DNA from: Macrophomina tecta
Taxonomy: Eukaryota > Ascomycota > Dothideomycetes > Botryosphaeriales > Botryosphaeriaceae
Assembly: GCA_024180945.1 (NCBI GenBank)
Contig: JAKSGN010000035.1
Span: 2,108,001 to 2,172,000 of the forward strand
Reading direction: 5' to 3'
Length of the DNA: 64,000 bases
Positions within the stretch are counted from its first letter, which is position 1, and each line of letters starts with the position of its first letter. The notes beneath the pieces are model-generated. The model saw only the letters and a program-made list of their open reading frames with translations. It ran no database searches and was not told where the DNA came from. The position numbers were made by a program, and so were the translations under genes. Shown here piece by piece: positions 55,181 to 64,000 of the stretch.

Positions 55181-55826
55181 ATGGCTGACGACACCAGACA
55201 AATACCAGGACCCGCCACAGATGCCGCAGCATCGAGCCAATCCAATGTACGCCAAACGGGCACGAAGTACGAAAGCTTTGCTCCAGCAGCGCCGCGCGAC
55301 AATCCCAACATCATGCCCGGTGGCACGCAACACACGGCCGGCGGGGAGAAATTGGAAGGCGTGAGGCTATCCGAAGGCTTCAAAACCATCCAGCCTAAGG
55401 ACTTCCTCGAAATTCACAAATACCCCTGCGTTAGGGAAGCTCTATTAACGAGCATTGGGACTGGATTTGGCACTGGCGGCTTGATGGCTATTTGGGGCAG
55501 TAAGGCGTTTTCCTACGTGGTCGTTGATAGTTGAAATTCGCATGCTGACAAATTTCGTTGTAGAGCCCCTGATTAAGTCCTGCAATTGGGCGGCCGGCGT
55601 GTTCGTCTTCACATCCATGGCGTCGTACGAATTCTGTAAGCAGAAGCTAAGACTCGAGAGAGAAGGCATGGCCAGAGCAGTTGAGATCATGGATAGGAAG
55701 CGGGAGGAAAAGAAGGCTAAGAGACAAGAGATGATTGAAGCGCGACGAAAGGCAAAGGAAGAAGCTGACAGGTTGGAGGAGGAGCGCCTGAGGACTTCCC
55801 AGAAGTCATGGTGGAAATTCTGGTGA
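55181..55826 (+). CDS. COX20: COX20-like cytochrome c oxidase assembly factor
   Basis: Exons 55181-55499 and 55564-55826; 193 residues. The core is two short membrane helices: FGTGGLMAIWG before the intron and NWAAGVFVFTSMASYEFC after it, framed by REALLTSIG and a long charged coiled coil (MARAVEIMDRKREEKKAKRQ and onward) ending WWKFW. This matches fungal COX20/FAM36A, an inner-mitochondrial-membrane chaperone that holds newly made Cox2 during processing. The N-terminal 70 residues are polar and disordered. The first ATG in the frame was used. It shares its promoter region with POL2, but no functional link between the two is implied. Confidence 0.85.
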
Positions 55827-56685
55827 AGTTGGTTGTATCAAAATAAATTCCGCAATATCTGTATCCATATTTTACGGGCGACATCTCTCAAGCCTATGAC
55901 GATCATACAGGTCGGGTCGACAAAATATTGGAGCGGACATCTCCACATGGAGAGAATGAGCGCCCCCCACGAACTTAGTCACCGACGAACTTTGTTATAT
56001 TGTGCACCCTCTGCCTGTCTATCAGCTATCGAAAACAATAGCTGAGCCTGCGAAAAACAACTTTAGAGGTGATGAAAGGCCGAAGACAGCAGTGGACGCA
56101 GATGACGATGCACAATTGAGCCACCGATACGAACGCTATAGAGTTAGGTCGCTGGCCGGCCCGCACCGGCAGCGACCAGAGTGTCGACCAGATCTGCTCA
56201 TCGAATTGAAGACCGCATTACCGAGCAACAGCCGGCTATACTGGCCTGGACTACACCTTTAATAGCATAGACCCTACCAGTCTTCTCTCTGCCGCTTTCG
56301 GCCACGACGGAGAATGTCATGGTCTCAGTTTCGGCCTCCTCATGCTCTACGATCATTGCTTGAGAGGCACAAATTTGACGCGACAACACCTTCCTTTCCG
56401 TGTTCGGCGGCATTGATCTCAGAGCTCCGACACACGGTGTATCATGCAAAAAATCCGGGTCGGCGGCTTTCGGCATGCTCAGCCCTACGAGCTACGGGCA
56501 GGCGGATCGACATGCAGAAGTGAGGCGCACGTCAGCGGAACAGGGTCCAGGCTCCAATGGGGCAGGCGCAGCCATCCGCGAGTCACAGACCGAAGCATAC
56601 AACGGAGTACCACAGCGCCGCCCCCTCTCGTACGTTCTGCTTCTTCCACCTCCAGTCTCCTTGCACCCCAGACCGCTCCCTCCAA
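55827..56685. other. Intergenic, nothing recognised
   Basis: Spacer between two plus-strand genes, with overlapping short frames on both strands and no domain. The frame of the next gene is open back to 56557. Confidence 0.5.
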
Positions 56686-57645
56686 ATGCGTGATCCGGAT
56701 CCGCCTCCTCGATTGCAAACCACGTTTCCCAGTGCCGACCAGCCGCAGCAGATGACAGTCTCCCCCAAACGCAAGCGCGGCCCCTCCGACCCGATGCAGC
56801 CTTTCGCGCCCCGCCTCAACACCTCCGCCTTCCCCAGCTCTGGAGTCGGACCCATCGACGTGCGCTCTGCCAACACCGAACCCCACAGTGCGCCTGGCGC
56901 CTTGCTCGCCGCTACTGCCGAGTCTGGCTCCGAGAGTCCCCGCTCGAGAGTCGCAAGTCAGTTCGAGCTGCTACAGATAAACAAGAGCGGGTACGGCCTG
57001 CCTGTGATAGACTTTGGTAGCGGCGATACAGGGGCCGTGGCGACAAAGAAGGCGAAACACAACGAGGAAGTTTTCGCGCATCATCCACACGCACCGCGCA
57101 ATGAGGACAGCCGTATTCCGCACATGGGCGAGCTGAGCCCGGTGCCGCAGCCGGTGCAGGAGATAGCGGAAACACCCCAGCACTTTGCTTTTGCCAGTGA
57201 CGCAGTGCAGCTCACGCCCCCACCCCCGTCGTCATCTCCATCAGTGAAGCTTTTCCTATCCACACGCCGCCCGAACCCGAAGCTGCATCGTCGTTCGCCG
57301 TCGCCATCGGTTCACTCCTTAGCAACGACATCCTCTTCAACGGCTGCTGCCCCCGTGCACCTTCCTGATCAGGCCGCCCTGACCTGGCAGAACTCGGAAA
57401 TCACCGGCCACGAGATAGATCGCGAGCGCGATGATGACGGCTACGGGATTAATGGCATTGGCTTCCGGCCTACTCACCAAGTCGCCCAACAACGCGCCCT
57501 CAAGCGTCGTCAGCAGATACTTGAGTGGCGCGCCCGGCAAGCTCGGGAAGACCGGCAGAAGCGGAGTGACAGGAGACGGTTGGGAGCACTCGCTCCGGAA
57601 AGAAAAATCGGGGAGACGCAGAAACGCGTGGTTCGGTTTGCATGA
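56686..57645 (+). CDS. Unknown protein, disordered with basic C-terminus
   Basis: Single exon of 319 residues. It is Pro/Ser-rich and largely disordered, with a basic SPKRKRG stretch near residue 25 (possible nuclear signal), a potentially conserved core LLQINKSGYGLPVIDFGSG (~100-120), a run TPPPPSSSPSVKLFLSTRRPNP and a strongly basic C-terminal helix (ALKRRQQILEWRARQAREDRQKRSDRRR). I do not recognise the family. The reading frame is real-looking: it is long, shows GC-biased third positions and lies in a gap of suitable size between COX20 and BNA6. An alternative start is the ATG at 56752. Composition suggests a nuclear or nucleic-acid-associated protein, but that is only a guess from charge. 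Confidence 0.65.
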   Translation: MRDPDPPPRLQTTFPSADQPQQMTVSPKRKRGPSDPMQPFAPRLNTSAFPSSGVGPIDVRSANTEPHSAPGALLAATAESGSESPRSRVASQFELLQINKSGYGLPVIDFGSGDTGAVATKKAKHNEEVFAHHPHAPRNEDSRIPHMGELSPVPQPVQEIAETPQHFAFASDAVQLTPPPPSSSPSVKLFLSTRRPNPKLHRRSPSPSVHSLATTSSSTAAAPVHLPDQAALTWQNSEITGHEIDRERDDDGYGINGIGFRPTHQVAQQRALKRRQQILEWRARQAREDRQKRSDRRRLGALAPERKIGETQKRVVRFA

Positions 57646-58147
57646 ACTCATCGGCATATTATTGTTTAATGGCGTCTCCGATATACGGGTTTCTATATCT
57701 CATTCATGACTTCAAGGCTCTCAGGGAGGTTCTTCGGCGTCAATTTACGAGCGGGATATCCAATGATCATTGGATAGTGGGTTACTTTAGCTGGATGGAG
57801 GCGTTGTGGTCATGTCACTTTCGCTCAATTTTGTTTCCTGGCTTCGAAGGCGCATCGCTACAGGGATGGCGAATTGCTGACTGGTAAAATAAATGACGGG
57901 TCTCTGGTTCTTCCCCGAGGGTACAACGTTCTCATATTTTTGAAAAGGAGTCACGGCTGGTTACATAGGCGTCATAGCCACACGATGCGTTCCGATAAGC
58001 TTCTATGGTTACGCAGGAATGTGACACGATATGCAAATTCTATTTCATCCTGTTTTCGAAAGTCATACACTGCGTACCTACTCGCTGACGGAGGATCGAA
58101 TGATGATCTTCAGCACGACAATACTGTCGCCCTAGCAAACCTACCCC
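57646..58147. other. Convergent intergenic region
   Basis: AT-rich spacer between the 3' ends of the unknown gene and BNA6. Nothing else seen. Confidence 0.55.
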
Positions 58148-59442
58148 TCACACATCCACCGTCTCACCACCCTTTGCGCTCTGCCCCTTTGGCACAATCT
58201 TCAGCGAGAAATCCACATGCTTGACACCCTGGTGAATACTGCTCGTGCTCACCACATCCACATCGTCGCACACATACGCTTCCACATTCTCCTCCGTTAA
58301 TCCGCCGCTCACCTCGACCAGCGCCTTGTTCCCCCATTTCTCCTTCAGCTTCCTTGCGCACACCTTGACGCCATCGCCCGTGAAGTTGTCCAGCATCACA
58401 ACGTCCGCACCCGCGGCGATCGCCTCGTCGGCTTCCTCGTACGACTGGCACTCGACTTCGACCTTGATACTGAAGCCGCCCGAGGCCTTGGCCGCCTGCA
58501 CGGCTTTCGTGATGCTGCCCTGGCACGCCCAGATGTGGTTGTCCTTGAGCATCGTCATTGTCGAGAGATCGTGCCGGTGCGGGTCGCATCCGCCCACGAG
58601 CATGCCGTACTTTTCGACGAGACGGAAGCCGGGGGTCGTCTTGCGTGTGCCGGCGAGTGTGTTACGGTAGCCGGCGGTGCGGAGGAGGGAGAGAAGAGAG
58701 GCAGATCTATGGGCAGGTGCGAGTAGTGTTAGATGTGTGCAGACCTCTTTGGGTGTTTGTAACGAAGTGGAAGATGGAGGGAACAACAAGTGATTCCTGC
58801 TTCAGTAAAATGATTGGGGGCAGGATTTAGGGGGATGATCAACGCCTGGATGCTGATGCACTTACTTGGTAGCAATGCCAGAGCATCTTGCCAGAGTATT
58901 CAAGGCCACTCTCTCGCCGAGCAAAACTTTCCTAACAGGTCCCCTTACGGTGGCACAATGCTTCACAGGCTCAAAGCTTTCGCCCTCCTGAATATGCCAT
59001 TCGACTCTTTACTCTTTGGTTAATAATCCTCGATATAACGGGCTGGCAAGGAGAGGCTCACGTGCAATCGAGCTGTTTGAAAACCTCGTCAAAGAACGGA
59101 ACGCCGGCCAGCACGCCCTGCAATGCCGCATCAGTATCAGGTATCTCATCAACCGGCCAATGCTCGCTTCCGGAATAGCTGTCGCCATGCTCTTTTCAAT
59201 CGATCCTTCTCGCATTCACGGTACGAGGCTCAGAGCCAGGGAGAAAAGGGCGGATGCGTGGGAACACGGACCTTGCTCTTGCCCAATAACCTCGCCTCCG
59301 CCAGATCCTCGCCAACCACGAAACCACCATAGTCGAGACTTGGCGTGTCTTCTTCCAGCCATTCTGAGACCAAACGCTTGTAGGTCTGAGGCAGCAGATG
59401 CGCCACTTTGCCATGAGCCGGTGCTCCTTCGGTGAATGCCAT
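58148..59442 (-). CDS. BNA6: Nicotinate-nucleotide pyrophosphorylase (quinolinate phosphoribosyltransferase)
   Basis: Minus-strand exons in reading order: 59442-59272, 59117-59062, 59006-58866, 58706-58148; 308 residues (yeast Bna6: 295). It converts quinolinate and PRPP to nicotinate mononucleotide, CO2 and pyrophosphate, the step that feeds de novo NAD synthesis. Key segments are [78 protein letters not shown] and EVSGGL, covering the substrate-binding Arg/His/Lys residues and barrel strands. The third exon's acceptor is TAAAG rather than the next GAG, because only that avoids a stop and gives TVEWHIQ. The third intron is unusually long (159 bases). An upstream in-frame ATG at 59505 exists; 59442 ([10 protein letters not shown]) fits better. 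Confidence 0.93.
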
Positions 59443-59844
59443 TGTTCTGATAGTGTCTGGCGTCCCACTGGCAGCCGTGTATTCCGAGATGATAGACTGC
59501 AGCAAATGAGACGATGATATAAGAGAATTGCGGGCAAGAGTCAGAGCGCGGGGTTGATTTTGGAGGGGCAGTCAGTCCGGGGCATTGCGCGCCAAGACGG
59601 ATGCGGGCCGGCACCGGCAATCCGTCTTTCTCGCCGCCTTCCGGTTTCACCCATGACGCGTCTTCCAATTCCTGTCTCCCCCGTCTCCCCCGTCTCCCCC
59701 GTCTTCCATCATCAATACGCGTGTGGCTGATCATCCCAAACAGCGGGTCGATACCACTAAGGGCTTGTCTACATTATCCTGCGCTCTGCGTCACTTTCTC
59801 AACATCTTCGATTGCGTTGGGAGCTTCGACTGCACCAGCCGAAA
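59443..59844. other. Divergent promoter region of BNA6 and the F-box gene
   Basis: A 402-base region between divergent start codons. It includes a 9-base tandem repeat (listed separately). No gene seen. Confidence 0.55.
59674..59704. repeat. 9-base tandem repeat GTCTCCCCC
   Basis: Three perfect units (59674-59700) and the first four bases of a fourth, in the shared promoter region. The pyrimidine/purine strand bias is complete apart from one G per unit. Copy number may vary between strains. Confidence 0.9.
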
Positions 59845-61056
59845 ATGTTGGCTGCCTTACCGGTCGAGCTGCTGGACTACATCTTTTCTAATCTGGCTTC
59901 AAGGAAAGATCTGATCAGCGTTTCGTCTGTCTGCAAGCTGTTCCATGCCGTCGTTGATCCCCACCTCTTTCGCTCTGTCACAGTTGTTAGTCATCACGGT
60001 CTTCAATCATTAAACGGGGCCCTGAAAGCGAAAACTGCCAGGCCAAAGTATGTGCTGGACCTCAAGTTCACCATAGCCCGAGCGCTGCCTTATTTCTGGA
60101 AGGACCAGTTGCCTGTTCGAGATAACTTCTTGGATGATTTTGATTTCAACATCCTGCCAAGGCTCACAAAGCTTCAGACACTCTCCCTAGACGTAAAGAA
60201 TTACCTTGACTACCGTGCATGGTCTGCAATATTCAAAATTGCAGCCTCTGGGAAGCTTCTGCCATCCCTCCGGACCTGTAAGTCCCTTTCACGGCAGAAA
60301 AGCGCCAATTTCGTTATACTCATCAAGGGGTAAGGTATTCTGAATCTTTCGAAAGCATATTATGGGACGGGGGAACTTGGCAACCTTGAGGAAATCTATC
60401 TCCACCCGACTCTCGAGAGCCTGTCCATCAGCCGGGCCGACTGCATCGTTCGACCCGCAAGCATTCTCTTGTCTACAAGCAATCTGCCTAATGCCCTCCG
60501 ACGGCTGGAATTCTCCTCCTGTGAAATACCGCCTAGCGATCTCAAACTGATCCTCAGAAGAACAAAGTTTCTGAAGGAGTTCGCGCTTTATATGTCTCGG
60601 AGTGACGGTTCGGTCGCGAACTTGCACGACTACGCTGAAGGCTTGGAGGAGGTCGCCATGACTCTAGAATCGTTAACCATGGATACCAACGCTGCCACTT
60701 CGGGTTCTCCTCTGCGTCTGAGTAACATGAAAGCTCTCCGAAAGGTTGCTGTGGATGCAAGCGTGTGGTTTGGGCTGCTTTGCACATATCCGGAGACCAC
60801 AAGCAAGCAGCTACTGATAAGCGTGCTGCCTCCATGCCTTGAGACGATGGAGATAGGCGGCTGGGCTGTCACAGAGGGCATGGAAGATATTCAGCCAGAT
60901 GACCCGCTACTGGCAATGCTCCAGCCAATGTTCGACAATCTAGACAGACTTGCTCCGGCCCTGAAGCGTATTAACCAGGGGGTATTTCCGCGGCCGAGGG
61001 TCTCGCCAGCTTTCAAAGAAGTCTGCGCATCCAAAGGCATCTCTACCGATTTTTGA
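59845..61056 (+). CDS. F-box domain protein
   Basis: Exons 59845-60277 and 60335-61056; 384 residues. The N-terminal F-box (residues ~3-45) reads LAALPVELLDYIFSNLASR with VCKLFHAVVDPHLFRSV, the usual Leu-Pro start and Trp-less fungal pattern. The rest has irregular leucine-rich segments (LTKLQTLSLDVKNY, LGNLEEIYLHPTLESLSIS, ALRRLEFSSCEI, ALRKVAVDASVW) suggesting a degenerate leucine-rich-repeat substrate-binding region. Such proteins link substrates to Skp1 in SCF ubiquitin ligases; the target is unknown. The intron's acceptor GGGTAAG was chosen because it alone restores the frame into ILNLSKAYYGTGEL. Confidence 0.82.
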
Positions 61057-63849
61057 ATATCACCTAGAACAGATTGCCTGATTCATTGCTCAAAATCCAC
61101 AAGAAGATCAGGCTGCCATACTTCTGTGACTGACCTCGTACTCTGTCAGGAAGCGGTGCTCGCTGACCTCGCAAGCCGGCAGTGACGCGTCGTCCGATTC
61201 ATCTTGCACGCTTCCCCTCACCCGCACACTCCTAAATTTATCTCTTCACACTTCAATCCTCGACAGCCATTTTTAATATCCAGGCAAGCTTACGGAATTT
61301 AAGAGGATCGACAAAACTGCAATATAAACGCTGCTAATGAATACTACGCCGAAACCATCTATATATGGCCATACAGAGATCCGCAAATATAAAATTCGAG
61401 GAATCAGTGCTCCCATACTCAGTAGCCTAACAACTGTCGCAACCGAAGTAACTTAAACTTTCGTGAAACTACCGTTAGAGCTTCTCCATATTACACTCCA
61501 TCATTCTCATGTGCTGGCGCTTCTTTAAAAAAAGAAAAATTGCGAAGTCCTATCTTACCGAAGCGGCTACCATTCGCTACGAACGATGGCTCTGGAACTT
61601 CAGCCAGACGTTTTTGGGAATCCACCCTCTAGCGGAAAAAAGTGTGTCATCTGGTCAGAGAGCGAAGTGGGAATGACACACATGCCAAGGAAGGTGAGGG
61701 CCAGGGATTGGGCATCGAGATTCTCTTCCAACTGAAGAGCTTCCAAAGTTTGAGCTTGTCAGCCCAATACTAATTGCATATATATGGATCCCACCCTCCA
61801 ATCTTACCCCTTTTTTATGGGGCGGGGCGGTGTGGTGTGGCATGATGCGATGCTTCACCAAAGTACTGGAGCTATTCCTGGGCCCTACAGCATGTATGCG
61901 CCACACTTAAGCGTTAGTCTGAACCAAAGACGTCGGGAAGGCAAACTAACCCTTCAAGCGCAAATACTTAGTGGCACTTGAATATGCGGCTGCGGATGGG
62001 GTCATATGGCTGGGCGCCAGCTTTGTGAAGAAGCGAATTATGGACAAGGATCTCCTGAAACAGACCTTTCCTCCAACCTCAAAATCATGAGTTTCAATGA
62101 TTGTTCTAACGAGGACTTGGCCTGGCAGATTCTATCGATAGACAGCTTGGAGCTGTCTCGAGGTTTTTTTTTTTTGCGGACACGAAGAAATTCATACCTA
62201 CGCTGGAAGGTATTGTTAGAATGAAGAAATACCTGGCAGCTCAGATTCTGAGCGTGGCATCACGCTTTTTCCAGCCAACAGAAATCTGCTCCAATGCCCG
62301 GCGGCGCTACATTTTCGAGTGGCTCCTCTCCGTTCACAAACGCCTTACCGCCACTCCCTAATGAAATGCTTAGAGACGTATGGGGCAATGGCATTCAATG
62401 ATCGAGCCTATCCCTCTCCGTTTTTGTGGTTATCTTTTATGAGGATGCCAGAAATTATATATGTCCAACCCGTGAGTCTCCACATCCAGGTAAATGCAAA
62501 GATGCCCCGGAAGTACGGCGAGCGGTTGACCGATCGTCCAAGCTCGCATTCTGCATCTCAGTCTCATTTCTCTCCTGTGCCACAGATTATGCTATAGTCA
62601 ATCGGGGATAACAGAAAGCCGGATAGCCGGCGGGGTATGAAGACGAATGGGAGCAGCTCGCCTAACTGCCAAGCGCTCCACCCGTACAACAAAACATACA
62701 CAGGAGATTCCGTCCCCAAGACAGTACTATGCGGAGAAATTTCAGGTCAAAATAAGCAGGTAGAAAAGTAGGCAATCTAAAGATTCTGCCAAGATCGTAA
62801 CAAGAGAATGCTTGTTACATGCAAAGGGAAGGTGGTGTCCCGGTACGAGTGGCACGCGACAGCGCTCGGCGGAGTCCAAGACGTTGTGCATCATCTAGGT
62901 CACGGCTCTCCACTTGTGATTCGACGGCATAACGAAGCCGTGATAACGCCACAGGGGAGAGGGAATAGTCGAGCTGGCGGAGGACGGCGACGCTCCTGCC
63001 AAGCTCCGGGCTTATCATCCTCCGCCAACCCACCGCCAGCACACTTGGCGTCTTAGACACGCCCGCCAAGCTCTCCGCTCCTCCAAGACTTTCGGCATAC
63101 TAACTCGTTTCCTAACTTTCCTCCGTCTTTATCTCTCGCTCCTGCCTTAGAAGGCAACAAAAATGCCCATCTTTGCCAACACTCTCGCTCCCGCTCCCCT
63201 CAACAGCATCGTGACCACCACTGGTGCACGATTTTGCAGGTTATGATCCGAAGAAGTAGCAGCAGCGTGTCTCTGGTTGGTAGACCGTCACGGGAAGCTG
63301 TTATTCATGTTACAGAGCACTCGCGTGTGAGACTACTCAAGTGTATGCGTTCAGCTGTGAAAATGCACACACATACCCATCCTCACAACAATCACCAATG
63401 GATACCTGCAACCACATTGAGTAAGATTCGAAATGCAACGACCTACCTTTCATGGGAAGTTGGATCGCTTAGAGGCAGCAAAGCAATGAAACATGCGCCG
63501 GACGAGAAGACTGTCTTTCTCTAACGGAAAGTGCCCAGGAATCATATGTCTACAGTCTCTTGGCTAGCGTTTTGTCCCTGCAATTTATTGCTTGGAAGTG
63601 CAGTAGCCGCCCAGGCCCTCAATCGGCAAAGGATACACCAAGGGTCTTTATCGCATCAAACCATTCCGCCTTTCTTCCTTCTATTTTGCGTCTGGCTCCG
63701 CTCTTGGCTATCTCCATATCATGAGTAGTCGTATACGGATTGCTCGAGGATGGTTACCTATAAATTGAGCTATGTCTCTCACAGGATTGTCGTCTCCATC
63801 AGCAGAGCAAGATTCAAGTCTCCATCAACCGAGCCAGCAATCAACCAGT
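61057..63849. other. Long gene-poor region
   Basis: The 2.8 kb contains only short frames without domains. A short frame MPIFANTLAPAPLNSIVTTT starts at 63163 after a pyrimidine-rich leader and could be the first exon of an unrecognised gene, but no continuation was convincing. An AT-rich stretch lies around 61250-61560. Confidence 0.45.
63759..63764 (+). promoter_or_regulatory. TATA box of the metalloprotease gene
   Basis: TATAAA lies 86 bases upstream of the ATG at 63850, with a CA-rich leader in between. Confidence 0.65.
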
Positions 63850-64000
63850 ATGAAGTTCATCGCCAGCCTGTCGTTTGTGGCCTCTTTGGCCGCGGCCGTC
63901 TCTGTTGATGTCAACAAACGTGACACTCCTCTGGATGTCAAGCTTGAGGTTGTCGGCAACACTGGCGTCAAAGCTTCAATCACCAACACCGGCTCGGCTC
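63850..64000 (+). CDS. Deuterolysin-type secreted metalloprotease (M35), N-terminal part
   Basis: The gene runs off the window; the first 50 codons are present. They encode a signal peptide (MKFIASLSFVASLAAAVSV) and the start of a propeptide with the KRDTPLDVKLEVVGNTGVKA pattern typical of fungal deuterolysins (neutral protease II), zinc peptidases that are secreted and matured by removal of a propeptide. The catalytic domain (HExxH and the downstream Asp) lies beyond the edge and cannot be checked. The TATA box and CA-rich leader support this start. Confidence 0.8.
   Translation, partial: MKFIASLSFVASLAAAVSVDVNKRDTPLDVKLEVVGNTGVKASITNTGSA

Noticed and set aside
63234..63524. Plus-strand frame of 96 codons near the right edge
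   Set aside because: No domain, His/Ser-rich low complexity, no convincing start context or splice partner.

Overview
The window is nuclear DNA from a filamentous ascomycete (Pezizomycotina). The evidence is short 45-60 nt spliceosomal introns, many with CTAAC-like branch sites, two Zn(II)2Cys6 regulators, a fungal-type DNA polymerase epsilon, a deuterolysin, a DUF829 protein and FAD2-type desaturase, P450 and MFS genes. Gene models were spliced by hand: donor, acceptor and reading phase were checked for every intron, and total lengths are multiples of three except where stated. The class (perhaps Dothideomycetes) cannot be fixed from the sequence.

Layout: (1) 1.5-3.8 kb, the ribosome-biogenesis protein Nop4 (-). 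(2) 6.4-13.3 kb, a secreted GMC oxidoreductase, a Zn2Cys6 regulator, an ATP-grasp enzyme (all +) and a small Dabb-domain protein (-). (3) 14.8-27.8 kb, a six-gene catabolic cluster: HMG-CoA lyase/methylglutaconyl-CoA hydratase fusion (+), acyl-CoA synthetase (-, frameshifted in this sequence), 3-methylcrotonyl-CoA carboxylase-type beta subunit (+), Zn2Cys6 regulator (+), acyl-CoA dehydrogenase with isovaleryl-CoA-dehydrogenase-type active site (-), and biotin-containing alpha subunit (+). (4) 28.5-30.9 kb, a RhoGEF/PH-like protein. (5) 33.3-33.8 kb, a small secreted cysteine-rich protein. (6) 34.3-44.1 kb, a PAQR receptor-like membrane protein, a DUF829 hydrolase ending in SKL, a cytochrome P450, an MFS drug-type transporter and a divergent FAD2-type desaturase. 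(7) 45.4-47.4 kb, a neurotransmitter:sodium-symporter family protein. (8) 47.9-61.1 kb, housekeeping genes: POL2, COX20, a conserved-looking unknown, BNA6 and an F-box protein. (9) 63.85 kb to the end, the first 50 residues of a deuterolysin-type metalloprotease.

The most interesting region is 14.8-27.8 kb. Its enzymes cover every step from a free branched acid such as isovalerate to acetoacetate plus acetyl-CoA, the same chemistry as the bacterial liu operon. Four of the five enzymes end in peroxisomal PTS1-like tripeptides (SKL, ARM, PRL, PRL) and none has an obvious mitochondrial presequence, so the pathway appears to be placed in peroxisomes rather than mitochondria. The palindrome CGG-S-CCG occurs three times in each of the two divergent promoters and once upstream of the fusion gene, which makes it a good candidate operator for the regulator inside the cluster. 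The main caveat is the synthetase, which has a frameshift near its N-terminal end in this sequence.

A second possible metabolic neighbourhood is the P450, MFS transporter and FAD2-like desaturase at 37-44 kb. The desaturase has Gly rather than Ala before its first histidine box, a change I recall from plant FAD2 relatives with altered chemistry.
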